A DNA stretch of 58,060 nt from a bacterium (GTDB lineage: Bacteria; Bacteroidota; Bacteroidia; B-17B0; Aurantibacillaceae): positions 1 to 58,060 of the forward strand of contig JAQSCW010000004.1 in NCBI GenBank assembly GCA_029945625.1. The letters are read 5' to 3'. The position numbers and the translations under genes are program-made. Shown in pieces: positions 1-8,652 of the stretch; the first letter of the stretch is position 1; each line of letters opens with the position of its first letter. A model generated the notes under the pieces. The model was given only the letters and a program-made list of their open reading frames with translations, made no database searches and was not told the DNA's origin.

Positions 1-265
1 ATTGCAGGGCAGGGTTGGGCACAATTTTAGCTTCTACCGTTGAGGAAATAAGTTCAGTTCTGAAAATGGATTGCTGAAAACCGGGATGGTAGGCGGTATT
101 ATCAGATTGTTTGGTTCCGGTATGATAAGGCTGGCCAACCGTTTGACTCAAACTCACCCCCGAGGAAGAGCTGCTATTGCCAGTCGATGAAATGCTTTCG
201 CGCTTGATGGATTGCGCATTCATAAAAACCGGAGTGATAAAAAAACAAAGTAGAAGTGTTTTCAT
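1..265 (-). CDS. T9SS type A sorting-domain protein, 3' end outside the window
   Basis: An open reading frame on the minus strand begins with ATG at 265 and runs off the left edge, so only about 88 N-terminal residues are visible. It starts with a Sec signal peptide (MKTLLL...VFMNAQ). A Ser-rich stretch follows, then a segment with SLSQTVGQP and HPGFQQ, typical of short Bacteroidota proteins that consist of little more than a T9SS signal. The last visible residues, VPNPALQ, look like the start of the 'PNP' type A C-terminal sorting domain, so the whole protein is probably only about 150-170 residues long. It should cross the inner membrane by Sec and the outer membrane by the type IX machinery. 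The identification rests on signal peptide plus PNP motif; the end of the gene is not seen. Confidence 0.7.
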   Translation of the reverse strand, partial: MKTLLLCFFITPVFMNAQSIKRESISSTGNSSSSSGVSLSQTVGQPYHTGTKQSDNTAYHPGFQQSIFRTELISSTVEAKIVPNPALQ

Positions 266-595
266 GCGCATTCAGTTAAATGAAATTCAAAATTTCAGAC
301 AGGAACTTTAATAGGAACGACGTTAACCCTGTCGGATTGGTATTTAAAAACTTACCTAAATTTCAAACCGCTCTTTAACGAGGACATCGTGCATGGATTC
401 AAAAGCCGGGTTTGCGTCGGCTTCTCACTTGCAACTGATTAATGGTGAATCAAAAATATAAAAAATAATGGGAAAGCAAGACGTTTTTTTCCCCTTTGAT
501 TTTTTCGGAGATTAAACTACCTTCGCCATCCCCAAAAGGCTGTGAAACAATCCTTTTGAGATCATAACGCGTCAACCAAGCACTTTATTAGTTCA
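266..595. other. Intergenic stretch without a recognisable gene
   Basis: These 330 bases separate the minus-strand T9SS gene from the plus-strand lipoprotein. I see no RNA gene. On the minus strand TATTTTTG (458 down to 451) fits the Bacteroidota -7 element and could start a message for the T9SS gene with a leader of about 180 bases. A short hairpin (AAGCCG at 403-408 with CGGCTT at 418-423) would lie in that leader. Both are weak calls. Confidence 0.4.
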
Positions 596-1006
596 ATGAA
601 TTACAAAAAGAAACTTCTCTACCTGGTCTTATCTGTCTCTTTGATCCGCTGCACACCTGCAAATTCGGATGCCAACAGTATGGACAAGTTAATTCGGAAA
701 GTCAATCAAAAATGCCCTGTCATGGTGGATTCCGAGACGCAATTGGACGGAATTGAACTCAAAAACGCACACACAATTTTATACAACTACACGCTGATTC
801 ACACCACAGTGGCAGCCATCGATACACATCAATTTTATTTGAGCATGTGGCCGGGCATCCTCAGTACGATTCGGGTAAGTCCCGAAATGCAGGAATTGAG
901 AGACAACAAAATGTCTGTGTGGTACCATTACCGCGATGGGTATCAGAAGGACATCTACACATTTAAAATTTCTCCATCTGATTATCAAAAACAAAATCAC
1001 CTGTGA
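596..1006 (+). CDS. Small hypothetical lipoprotein
   Basis: A 136-residue protein whose N-terminus MNYKKK followed by a hydrophobic run ending in LIRC looks like a lipoprotein signal with Cys19 as the acylated residue, although Arg just before the Cys is not ideal for signal peptidase II. The rest is a small soluble domain with CPVMVD, LYNYTLIHTT and a C-terminal IYTFKISPSDY segment. I recall similar 'CPxMxDxET...YNYTL' small proteins of unknown function in Bacteroidota, but no functional assignment is available. It stands alone, with no close co-directional partner and no clear promoter. The frame is supported by the signal sequence and sensible composition. Confidence 0.7.
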   Translation: MNYKKKLLYLVLSVSLIRCTPANSDANSMDKLIRKVNQKCPVMVDSETQLDGIELKNAHTILYNYTLIHTTVAAIDTHQFYLSMWPGILSTIRVSPEMQELRDNKMSVWYHYRDGYQKDIYTFKISPSDYQKQNHL

Positions 1007-1088
1007 AAGCCGCCTAAATGATTCACTGATGTAACAATGGAATCTCTCATCGTCCAAATGTCGATTCGCAGCTTAACATCAAAAAAAA

Positions 1089-1119
1089 TTTCTCGCCAAC
1101 GCAAAAAATAGTAAATTTG
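1089..1119 (+). promoter_or_regulatory. Bacteroidota-type promoter for the exonuclease gene
   Basis: TAAATTTG at 1112-1119 is an exact TAnnTTTG -7 element. TTTC at 1089-1092, 19 bases upstream, is one base off the -33 element TTTG. Transcription would start near 1123, about 20 bases before the ATG at 1146. Confidence 0.45.
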
Positions 1120-1145
1120 AGTTTCAACCCAAAAAACCAAATTGC

Positions 1146-1832
1146 ATGGACATCGAAAAAATTTTGTTTATCGACATTGAAACCGCCCCTATCGTATACC
1201 ATTACAACGAACTAGATGAGATCACCAAAGATCTTTGGAACAAAAAGTGGCAGTATAACAAAGAAGTTTCTCCTGAAATCCAGTATAACAAAGCCGGCAT
1301 TTATGCAGAATTTGCGAAAGTAATATGCATAGGATTTGGCTATTACAAACGGGGCAAGTATTACCTGGGCGCTTTTTCAGGTCCCAATGAAGAAGTTCTG
1401 CTCAATCAGCTTTCTGAATTTGTTTCGAGCAACTTTGGCACCGACAATCATGTCTTGTGCGCTCATAACGGCAAGGAATTTGATTTTCCGTTTTTGTGTA
1501 GAAGATACCTTATTAATCAATTGCTGCTTCCTAAGATCCTGCAAATTCAAGGCAAGAAACCCTGGGAGATTAAGCATATCGACACCATGGAACTATGGAA
1601 ATTCGGAGACTTCAAAAATTTTAGTTCTTTAAATTTGTTGGCTCATATCTTTGGCATTCCTTCGCCGAAGGACGATATGGACGGAAGCATGGTGGCCAAA
1701 ACGTTTTATGAAGACAATGATTTGGCGCGGATAGAAAAATATTGCAAGAAGGACGTGACAACGCTCACCCGCGTTTACAACCGTTTTGTGGGCATGCAGA
1801 ATTTAAGCGACGGTGAAATTATTTTTGTGTAA
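1146..1832 (+). CDS. DEDDy-type 3'-5' exonuclease (PolB exonuclease-like, RNase H fold)
   Basis: The 228-residue protein carries the three motifs of a DEDDy exonuclease. Exo I is DIETAP with Asp10 and Glu12. Exo II is in CAHNGKEFDFPFL with Asp113. Exo III is YCKKD with Tyr199 and Asp203 (YX3D). These residues bind the two metal ions that cleave a nucleotide from a 3' end. There is no polymerase domain, so this is a free-standing proofreading-like nuclease of the predicted 3'-5' exonuclease family related to the family-B polymerase exonuclease domain; the substrate is unknown. The gene has its own promoter and is followed 37 bases later by gpsA. Confidence 0.85.
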   Translation: MDIEKILFIDIETAPIVYHYNELDEITKDLWNKKWQYNKEVSPEIQYNKAGIYAEFAKVICIGFGYYKRGKYYLGAFSGPNEEVLLNQLSEFVSSNFGTDNHVLCAHNGKEFDFPFLCRRYLINQLLLPKILQIQGKKPWEIKHIDTMELWKFGDFKNFSSLNLLAHIFGIPSPKDDMDGSMVAKTFYEDNDLARIEKYCKKDVTTLTRVYNRFVGMQNLSDGEIIFV

Positions 1833-1869
1833 ATTCACGCCTACAACAAACAACTAATTAGCGGATCTT

Positions 1870-2865
1870 ATGAAATTGCCACGCATTGCAATTATAGGTA
1901 GCGGAAGTTGGGCCACTGCCCTCGCAAAATTGTTGCTTAATAATTCCGAGCACATCAATTGGTTTACGCGTAAAAAGGAAGATGTTGCTTATTTCAAAGA
2001 GTTTAAAACAAATCCCAGATACCTGAGTTCGGTAGAATTTGAAACCAACAAGATTGATTTTTATACCTCAGTGGCAGAGTGTATCAAACACTCAGATTAC
2101 CTCATCTTAGCTATTCCATCAGCCTTTCTTCACGATTCCTTTGATGGGATTGAATCCAAGGACCTAAAAGATAAGATCATCTTCTCTGCCATAAAGGGCA
2201 TCGTTCCACAACATAATTTGATTATCGGAGAATACCTCAATAAGGTCCATCAGGTGCCCCTCGAAAATATTGGTGTTATCACCGGACCTTGTCATGCAGA
2301 GGAAGTGGCTATGGAAAAATTAAGCTACCTCACCATCGCCTCTATAACTACCGCCAATGCCCAGGTCCTAAGCAATCTCCTAAACTGCCGTTACCTCATG
2401 TCGACCGTTAGCGATGATATCTACGGAACCGAATTTTCTGCTGTACTTAAAAATGTAATCGCCGTGGCAGGGGGAATTTGTCACGGCTTAGGATATGGCG
2501 ATAATTTTCTAGCTGTACTGGTGAGTAATGCCATACAAGAAATAAAACGATTTGTAGACGCTGTTCACCCTATCAATCGCGACATTAATGCATCGGCTTA
2601 TCTCGGCGATCTTTTAGTTACTGCCTACTCTCAGTTCAGCCGAAACCGAATGTTTGGCACCATGTTGGGCAAAGGCTATAGCGTGAAACAAGCACAACTT
2701 GAAATGAATATGATTGCCGAAGGGTATTACGCCGTGAAATGTGTTTATGAGATCAATAAACAACACCGTATCCATATGCCAATCACCGATGCTGTTTACA
2801 ATATCATTTATCAGCATCACGATGTAAAAAGAGAAATCAGCAATTTATCTAAATTACTATCGTGA
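1870..2865 (+). CDS. gpsA: NAD(P)H-dependent glycerol-3-phosphate dehydrogenase
   Basis: GpsA reduces dihydroxyacetone phosphate to sn-glycerol 3-phosphate, the backbone of membrane phospholipids, in the cytosol. At 331 residues it has the usual length. The Rossmann dinucleotide loop GSGSWA (Gly10-Ala15) is at the N-terminus, NPRYL at about residue 48 fits the family, and LKNVIAVAGG places the catalytic Lys at 194. The C-terminal helical domain contains SRNRMFG. The stop overlaps the GTG start of the next gene by four bases (GTGA at 2862-2865), which suggests coupled translation with that membrane protein. Confidence 0.95.
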   Translation: MKLPRIAIIGSGSWATALAKLLLNNSEHINWFTRKKEDVAYFKEFKTNPRYLSSVEFETNKIDFYTSVAECIKHSDYLILAIPSAFLHDSFDGIESKDLKDKIIFSAIKGIVPQHNLIIGEYLNKVHQVPLENIGVITGPCHAEEVAMEKLSYLTIASITTANAQVLSNLLNCRYLMSTVSDDIYGTEFSAVLKNVIAVAGGICHGLGYGDNFLAVLVSNAIQEIKRFVDAVHPINRDINASAYLGDLLVTAYSQFSRNRMFGTMLGKGYSVKQAQLEMNMIAEGYYAVKCVYEINKQHRIHMPITDAVYNIIYQHHDVKREISNLSKLLS

Positions 2866-3503
2866 ACCACCTTAGAACTTTTGCATTACTAATTTCAGTT
2901 GTATTTCATCCGCTATTAATGGCCACCTATGCATGTTTATTACTGTTTTATCTGGTTCCCGACACTGTTTACGATTACCTTACTCCGCGAGATACCAAAT
3001 GGCGCATTTCGCTGATCGTGTTCATGTTCTCGTTTGTGTTCCCGGTTCTAAATATTTTCATTATGTACCGTCTTAAACGTTTGCCCAGTATGATCCTTTC
3101 AAAGCAGGCCGACAGAACTTCCCCCTATATTATGACCTCCTTATTTTACTTCGGTCTGTTTTATCTCATGAAGGACATCAATATATGGCCAAGTCTCAAA
3201 TTATTTGTTGTTGGCGGCGGGATAGCAATTCTGTTGACAGCCATGATCAATTTCAAAACAAAAATCAGCGCACACATGGTGGGTATGGGAGGTCTCTTGG
3301 GTGTGGTAATCTCCGTTTCATATTTAATTCAATTCAACATGACCCCCATATACATGTCCCTTATCGTTCTTGCCGGCCTGGTGGGTTTTGCGCGACTTGT
3401 GCTTGATGAACACAAACCTTTTCAGATCTATCTCGGCTTTTTCCTCGGACTCCTCTTACAAACAATTTTGTTTTTCTCATTTCAAAAATTCATCTTCGCA
3501 TAA
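2862..3503 (+). CDS. PAP2-like integral membrane protein of unknown function
   Basis: A 213-residue protein with about six hydrophobic segments, starting at GTG 2862 inside the gpsA stop. The N-terminal HPLLMATY, the central KISAHMVGMGGLLG and the final LDEHKPFQIYLGFFLG follow the layout of PAP2-fold membrane phosphatases, where two His residues sit near the membrane surface. The complete KX6RP/PSGH/SRX5HX3D signature is not present, so phosphatase activity is uncertain. Coupling to gpsA hints at a lipid-phosphate role, but this is inference. Confidence 0.6.
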   Translation: MNHLRTFALLISVVFHPLLMATYACLLLFYLVPDTVYDYLTPRDTKWRISLIVFMFSFVFPVLNIFIMYRLKRLPSMILSKQADRTSPYIMTSLFYFGLFYLMKDINIWPSLKLFVVGGGIAILLTAMINFKTKISAHMVGMGGLLGVVISVSYLIQFNMTPIYMSLIVLAGLVGFARLVLDEHKPFQIYLGFFLGLLLQTILFFSFQKFIFA

Positions 3504-3513
3504 ATTCCATACC

Positions 3514-4539
3514 TTGAATTTAGTTACGGGCGCCACAGACATATTAGGGAGTCATGTTGTTTACACGTTATTAAGCAAGGGTGAGTTAGTTACTGCAGCA
3601 CGTCAAAAAAACAGTAATCTGAAAAGGACGGAACTGTTGTTTTCTTATTACACTCCTAATTACCATGAACTCTTTAGCAAAATCAAATGGGTTGAAATGG
3701 ATGTATGTGATATTTTTTCAATTGATGATGCCCTCGATGGTGTATCAAATGTATATCACTGTGCAGGCATGGTTTCGTTTGATCGTAAAGACAGAAAGAA
3801 ATTAATGGACATAAATGAAACGGGCACGCGCAACATCGTAAATGCGTGCTTAAACAAATCGGGCATTAATTTATGTCATGTGAGTTCCATCGCAACGGTT
3901 AATAACCTCGATCATAAAACAATGCTCGATGAGTCGGTATTTTGGAAGACCTCGGGTAGCGAAAGTGATTACGCCATCAGCAAATATAATGCTGAGCGTG
4001 AGGTCTGGCGAGGGATAGAAGAAGGATTAAATGCCGTCATCGTAAATCCGGGTGTTATACTTGGTCCCGGATTCTGGACCCAAAGCAGCGGACGGCTATT
4101 TAGTGCCGGATACAGGGGATATAAGTTTTTCACGAAGGGAAGGGCTGCATACGTCGGTGCCATGGACGTGGCATCCATCATGCATCAGCTCATGTTAGAA
4201 AGACATTTTGGTAACCGTTATATTCTTGTGGAAGATAATTACCCGATTGCAGAGGTTTTTTCGAGAATCAATGAGGGATTTGGGCATAAGGGGCCAACAA
4301 TTCAAGTAGGGAGGCACCTCCTTAATTTAGCGTTGCTGATGGAGAAATTTTGGAAAATGTTGTCAAGAGGCGAGCGAACGCTCTCAAAAGCACTGGTGAA
4401 TGCGGCGTTTAGTCAGCAGAATTTCTCAAACAAAAAAATAAAGGAGACGCTGAGAGTAGATTTTCGTCCAACTGCACAGGTCATTGAAGAAACATGCAAA
4501 TTATGCCTTTTGGAAGGGAGAAAAGGGCCGAAACCCTAA
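3514..4539 (+). CDS. NAD-dependent epimerase/dehydratase-like protein (extended SDR)
   Basis: The open frame extends upstream to 3370, but that overlaps the preceding gene; TTG at 3514 gives MNLVTGAT, exactly where extended SDR proteins begin, and leaves an 11-base gap. The resulting 341-residue protein has the Rossmann loop near its N-terminus, a VYHCAGMVSF strand, the catalytic SSIATV serine segment and YAISK (YX3K). Members act on nucleotide sugars or on sterol- and flavonoid-like substrates; which one cannot be told here. One oddity: the loop reads TGATDILG, so the second Gly of TGxxGxxG is replaced by Asp. The remaining catalytic residues look intact. Confidence 0.8.
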   Translation: MNLVTGATDILGSHVVYTLLSKGELVTAARQKNSNLKRTELLFSYYTPNYHELFSKIKWVEMDVCDIFSIDDALDGVSNVYHCAGMVSFDRKDRKKLMDINETGTRNIVNACLNKSGINLCHVSSIATVNNLDHKTMLDESVFWKTSGSESDYAISKYNAEREVWRGIEEGLNAVIVNPGVILGPGFWTQSSGRLFSAGYRGYKFFTKGRAAYVGAMDVASIMHQLMLERHFGNRYILVEDNYPIAEVFSRINEGFGHKGPTIQVGRHLLNLALLMEKFWKMLSRGERTLSKALVNAAFSQQNFSNKKIKETLRVDFRPTAQVIEETCKLCLLEGRKGPKP

Positions 4540-4578
4540 ATCATTCATCGAAGAAAAAACACCCTTTATCAACAATTT

Positions 4579-4610
4579 TTTGCATTTTGTAAGTTATTTT
4601 TCTAATTTAG
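4579..4610 (+). promoter_or_regulatory. Candidate promoter for the deoxynucleoside kinase/SiaB-like pair
   Basis: TTTG at 4579-4582 and TAATTTAG at 4603-4610 (one mismatch to TAnnTTTG) are 20 bases apart, the usual -33/-7 spacing in Bacteroidota. The ATG follows at 4634. Confidence 0.35.
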
Positions 4611-4633
4611 GCTAATTATTTTAACATTTAAGT

Positions 4634-5251
4634 ATGCACATTGCGATTGCGGGTAACATTGGGTCGGGAAAAACCACCTTGACTTCTCTATTGGCGAAAC
4701 ACTACAAATGGCATGCTCACTACGAAGACGCAGATGACAATCCGTATCTGAATGATTTTTACGAAGATATGCAACGATGGTCCTTTAACCTTCAGGTGTA
4801 TTTTCTTAACAATCGATTCACTCAGATCCTAGATATCAGAAAAGGTAAACATACTGTTGTGCAGGATCGTACGATCTATGAAGACGCTTATATTTTTGCT
4901 CCCAATCTTCATGCGATGGGCTTAATGACCTCACGCGATTATGATAATTACTTTTCCTTGTTTAAACTCATGGAAAGTCTAGTGAAAGCACCCGATTTGA
5001 TCATTTACCTCAGAGCAAGTGTGCCTACCTTAGTGAAACAAATTCAGAAACGCGGACGCGAATATGAAAACAGTATTCGCTTGGATTATCTGAAGCGACT
5101 AAACGAACGGTATGAAGCCTGGAATGCTTCTTATGAAGCAGGAAAGATTCTGGTGGTAGATGTGGATGACGTGAATTTTAGTGAGAGTAAAGAAGATTTT
5201 GGTAAAGTGATCAGGATGATTGACGCAGAACTAAACGGTTTATTTAAATAG
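4634..5251 (+). CDS. Deoxynucleoside kinase (deoxyadenosine/deoxyguanosine kinase family)
   Basis: A 205-residue cytosolic enzyme expected to phosphorylate deoxynucleosides with ATP in the salvage pathway. The P-loop GNIGSGKTT spans residues 7-15. QDRTIYEDAYIF (Asp78-Arg79) is the family's DRS/ERS-type motif, and KRGREYE around residues 139-145 is the Arg-rich lid over the phosphates. Length matches the dNK family. Substrate preference (dA, dG or dC) cannot be read from the motifs. The stop TAG shares its last base with the GTG start of the SiaB-like gene (TAGTG), so the two are probably translated together. Confidence 0.9.
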   Translation: MHIAIAGNIGSGKTTLTSLLAKHYKWHAHYEDADDNPYLNDFYEDMQRWSFNLQVYFLNNRFTQILDIRKGKHTVVQDRTIYEDAYIFAPNLHAMGLMTSRDYDNYFSLFKLMESLVKAPDLIIYLRASVPTLVKQIQKRGREYENSIRLDYLKRLNERYEAWNASYEAGKILVVDVDDVNFSESKEDFGKVIRMIDAELNGLFK

Positions 5252-5826
5252 TGGCCCCAACAGTAAATAAAGACGCAGAATTTTTTGACCGGCATTTCTC
5301 AAAATATGTTGAGAAAGTTAATGGTCAGGGTGCACTATTGCTAGCCTACGATGGCGTTCTTAATCCCGAAACAATCAGCAAACTTGAGACAGAGATTGAA
5401 AGTAAGATTCTTGACAAAAATCTTCCTAAAATCGTAATCAAAAAGGTGTTTTTCATTTGTATCGAATCACTGCAAAACATGTTCATTCATGGCTACAAAG
5501 ATGATACAGGCGCCAAACATAATTTCTTCATTCTTTATGTCACCGCTACAGCCGTTAAAATGATTGGGGCTAACCTAATAGCCAATTCGGCCGTTGAAAA
5601 ACTCAGCAAACATATTGACCGCATCAACTCCTTCGATGACCCCGCCGAATTAAAAACGTATTATCTCGAACACCTCGAAAATAACGAACTGAGTGATAAA
5701 GGAGGCGCAGGCCTTGGTTTTATAACCATTGGAATGAAAAGCGGAAACAAACTGGTGACACAGTATGAAAAGATAAACGAAGAAAGGTCAATGTTTTTGA
5801 TGGAAGTTTCCATTAATATTGGCTAG
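5251..5826 (+). CDS. SiaB-like protein kinase (DUF6272 family)
   Basis: A 191-residue soluble protein starting at GTG 5251. ESLQNMFIHGY at about residues 74-84 resembles the N-box of GHKL ATPases, and GGAGLGFITIG at about 151-161 resembles the glycine-rich ATP lid. This matches the SiaB family, whose founder in Pseudomonas phosphorylates the partner SiaC while the SpoIIE-type phosphatase SiaA removes the phosphate. No SiaC-like (DUF1987) gene is adjacent; a SpoIIE-type phosphatase with a sensor propeller is encoded 12 kb downstream at 17936-21121. The overlap with the deoxynucleoside kinase suggests co-expression but not a shared function. The family call rests on motif and length recognition. 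Confidence 0.7.
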   Translation: MAPTVNKDAEFFDRHFSKYVEKVNGQGALLLAYDGVLNPETISKLETEIESKILDKNLPKIVIKKVFFICIESLQNMFIHGYKDDTGAKHNFFILYVTATAVKMIGANLIANSAVEKLSKHIDRINSFDDPAELKTYYLEHLENNELSDKGGAGLGFITIGMKSGNKLVTQYEKINEERSMFLMEVSINIG

Positions 5827-5886
5827 ATGCTTCGACTACCTCCTGCCAAATCCTTTCCTCTGTCGCTCTAAATACGTATTCAACGA

Positions 5887-7068
5887 ATGCCCGCTCGAAA
5901 GCACATCTTATTTATTTCATCCTGGTACCCCAATCGCAACAATCCCACCCACGGCATCTTTAACCTTTATTTCGCTCTGGCCGCCGCACGGTATAATAAG
6001 GTCAGCGTGCTCAATGTATGTTCTGAAGTAGATCTGCAGGCGCCTCTCGAACTCATTGAAACCAACGAAAACAGCATCGTAACTGTAAATGCTTATTATA
6101 GAAAACTGAATTCCACCTTTCCCCTTATTTCTCAAATTGTGAAAAGGTTTAGGGTGTTGAGGGCATTTGATAAAGCCTACCAACAAATTGTTCGCGCGGC
6201 CGGTAAGCCCGATCTCATTCAGCTCAATGTGGTATTGCCAATGGGGGTAGGTGCATTCCACCTTTCAAAAAAACACAACATTCCCTACGTAATCAACGAA
6301 AACTGGTCGGGCTATTGTGTAGAGGATGGAAATTACCGCGGTAAGATGCAGCAATTTTATACTCGCAAAATCGTTAAAGGGGCAAGAAAGATCATGCCCA
6401 CAAGCACGTACCTCATGGAGGCAATGTTAAAACACGACCTAAATGGCAACTACAGCGTAGTGCCGAATGTGGTGGACGTGTCTGTTTTTAAACCTTCAGA
6501 AAGGGTGCCAGACTCCGTCACCCGACTGATCCACATATCTTCACTCAACGACCGCGAAAAGAATGTCAGCGGCCTCATTAGGGCCTTCCACAAGGCATCA
6601 CTCAAACAGAGAGAACTCGAACTCGTTATTGTGGGAGAAGGTATTGACAAGACTAGTTACGAGGGGCTGGTGAGGGAGCTCGCGCTTTCCTCAAAAGTGA
6701 AATTCACGGGGCGATTAATGTCTGAGGAACTTGTCAGTGAAATTAACCACGCTGATGCTCTTGTTATGTTCAGCAACTACGAAACATTTTGCCTGGTAAT
6801 CATTGAAGCCTTTGCTTGCGGAAAACCTGTTATTACCAGTAACGCCGGAGCAATTAAAACCTACATGCAACCAGATCTCGGAATAATGGTGAATAAAGGG
6901 AATGAAGAGGAACTCGAGGAAGCTATGTTGAAATTCGTTGAAATAAAATCACGTTTTGATCACGAAGCCATCCGAAAATTTGCGGTCGACAATTACAGCT
7001 ATGAAACCATTGGAAAGACTCTTAGCGACATCTACCATACGGTTTTATTGGAACAACTTGAGGATTAA
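5887..7068 (+). CDS. Glycosyltransferase, GT4 family (GT-B fold)
   Basis: A 393-residue cytosolic or membrane-associated sugar transferase. The N-terminal half has ISSWYPNRNNPTHGIF, a common start of Bacteroidota GT4 enzymes. The C-terminal half has VIVGEG and the donor-binding EX7E motif (Glu299 to Glu307 in ETFCLVIIE) followed by ACGKPVI. Donor and acceptor are unknown. A flippase gene follows 28 bases downstream, so the pair probably belongs to assembly of a surface polysaccharide or glycan. Confidence 0.88.
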   Translation: MPARKHILFISSWYPNRNNPTHGIFNLYFALAAARYNKVSVLNVCSEVDLQAPLELIETNENSIVTVNAYYRKLNSTFPLISQIVKRFRVLRAFDKAYQQIVRAAGKPDLIQLNVVLPMGVGAFHLSKKHNIPYVINENWSGYCVEDGNYRGKMQQFYTRKIVKGARKIMPTSTYLMEAMLKHDLNGNYSVVPNVVDVSVFKPSERVPDSVTRLIHISSLNDREKNVSGLIRAFHKASLKQRELELVIVGEGIDKTSYEGLVRELALSSKVKFTGRLMSEELVSEINHADALVMFSNYETFCLVIIEAFACGKPVITSNAGAIKTYMQPDLGIMVNKGNEEELEEAMLKFVEIKSRFDHEAIRKFAVDNYSYETIGKTLSDIYHTVLLEQLED

Positions 7069-7096
7069 ATTAATTGCATTTTAAGAAAGTCGGACT

Positions 7097-8344
7097 TTGC
7101 TAAAACACATCATAAATACTTTTTTTACCAGAAGCTTTGTAGCAGTGATACTTCTGCTCAACCTGGTAATCACGTCACGCTACCTGGGTAGTGCGGTGTT
7201 GGGTGAAGTGAGTTTGTTGATCTTAAATATCGCCATCATTCACACCATTGCCGAAATTTATTCCGGCTCCGCACTGGTGCATTTTATACCAACATCTTCC
7301 TTAAAAAAAATTTACCGAACGGGATTGGTTTGGATCATTACCTGTACCGCTCTTATTAATTTCATTTTTTATCTGTTTCAAATTGGTGTAAGCGATTATT
7401 GGCCCCATGTATTCGTTATTTCTTTTATATCCATTCTTCACGCATTTCACAATGTCATCCTCCTGGCAAGAGAAAAAATCAGAACGTATAATTTTCTGAT
7501 TCTCTTTCAGCCCGCCTCGCTTCTCGCTTTTTTGTGCCTTAATATTTTTGTTCTTGAAATGGACACAGTGTATGCTTCCATCATTGCCATGTACCTCTCG
7601 TATGCAATTTCAGTTCTGATCTCGGGCTTCAACGTCATTCAAACGGTTGATCGCTGCGTTAACACAGAGCAATTCCGACTGAAGGATATTTTTGCCAATG
7701 GACTTATTAATCAATTGGGGAACCTGGCGCATATTTTAAGTAACCGCTATAATTATTACATCATCAGTGGAATTGGAGTAGCATTGGTAGGCGTGTATGC
7801 CAGCGCCACCTCACTGATAGAGTCGGTTTGGATTATCAGTGCAAGTGTATCGCCAATTATCTTAACGCATATCGCCAACCAAAAAGACGTGGCCAATAAC
7901 AGCAGAGTCACCTTCCTTTTGTCAAAACTTTGTTTTATGTTAAGCGCCCTCCTTGTGCTTATCATCTACTTTGTTCCTAATTCATTCTTTACTTCTTTAC
8001 TTGGTAAGGATTTTTCGGAAGCCAAACACATTATGTTATACCTTTCCCCGGGAGTCCTCTGCATCAGTTTTTCGAGTATCATCAGCCATTATTTTTCAGG
8101 CTTGGGTAAACAAAAGGTATTATTACTTGCCAATTCTGCGGGATTAGCAGTCACCCTAAGCACCAGTTATTTCTTCATTTCCGCGTATGGCTTAACAGGG
8201 GCTTGTTTCACCGCGTCGCTCGCCTATGTTGTTCAGGCTACTGTACTCACGGTGACATTTATGTCTGAAAATAAGTTATCTTTCTCAAGTCTGTTCAAAT
8301 TTCGCGAGGATCTGTTTCTGCTCCGACATAAAAACCCATCCTAA
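7097..8344 (+). CDS. Polysaccharide flippase-like membrane protein (MOP/Wzx-type)
   Basis: A 415-residue, very hydrophobic protein with about twelve predicted membrane segments and no large soluble domain. The start is TTG at 7097, giving MLKHIINTFF; no in-frame ATG lies near. The N-terminal ITSRYLGSAVLGEVSLL resembles the first helices of Wzx/oligosaccharide flippases, where the 'YLG...LG' region is conserved. It would move lipid-linked oligosaccharides across the inner membrane. The adjacent GT4 gene supports this. Confidence 0.75.
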   Translation: MLKHIINTFFTRSFVAVILLLNLVITSRYLGSAVLGEVSLLILNIAIIHTIAEIYSGSALVHFIPTSSLKKIYRTGLVWIITCTALINFIFYLFQIGVSDYWPHVFVISFISILHAFHNVILLAREKIRTYNFLILFQPASLLAFLCLNIFVLEMDTVYASIIAMYLSYAISVLISGFNVIQTVDRCVNTEQFRLKDIFANGLINQLGNLAHILSNRYNYYIISGIGVALVGVYASATSLIESVWIISASVSPIILTHIANQKDVANNSRVTFLLSKLCFMLSALLVLIIYFVPNSFFTSLLGKDFSEAKHIMLYLSPGVLCISFSSIISHYFSGLGKQKVLLLANSAGLAVTLSTSYFFISAYGLTGACFTASLAYVVQATVLTVTFMSENKLSFSSLFKFREDLFLLRHKNPS

Positions 8345-8652
8345 GAAAACACACCCTTGCTTTATTGTTTTAGACTTACCTGATGCCGTTTTCGAAGTAA
8401 AACATCGTCGCCCTTAATCAAAGCTGGAACTTTATACTGCGGCAGCAGTAGCTCCTCCTAACAGAATTTTCGTTTCTTTTTTTTTCAAGAAAACGGAAGG
8501 AAGAAAAATCAGATAAGAACCATTGGATATATTCTATCGATGAAATAAAAACGTTGACAATCAAAAACAAGAATGATAACTTAGGTAAGAGAAAATATCT
8601 ACTAAAACGAAAAAAGGAATTCCTATTTTCCCTAAAACAAGAGCTTAATCTC
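8345..8652. other. Convergent intergenic stretch without a recognisable gene
   Basis: The 308 bases lie between the stops of the flippase (plus) and rsmA (minus). They are A/T-rich, with a run of nine T near 8477-8485 and weak hairpins (for example GTTTT 8388-8392 with AAAAC 8399-8403). They may stop transcription from either side, but I see no clear terminator, RNA gene or protein. The minus-strand open frame through it reads into rsmA in another frame and looks accidental. Confidence 0.4.

Noticed and set aside
398-440. Possible tRNA-like fragment (GGATTCAAAAGCC region)
   Set aside because: No acceptor stem, anticodon arm or full T-arm can be folded around it.
779-1057. Minus-strand open frame antisense to the small lipoprotein
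   Set aside because: It is the shadow of a gene with a convincing signal sequence and has no features of its own.
3370-3513. N-terminal extension of the epimerase-like protein
   Set aside because: It overlaps the preceding membrane-protein gene and precedes the Rossmann strand with Ser/Phe-rich sequence; TTG 3514 fits the family start.
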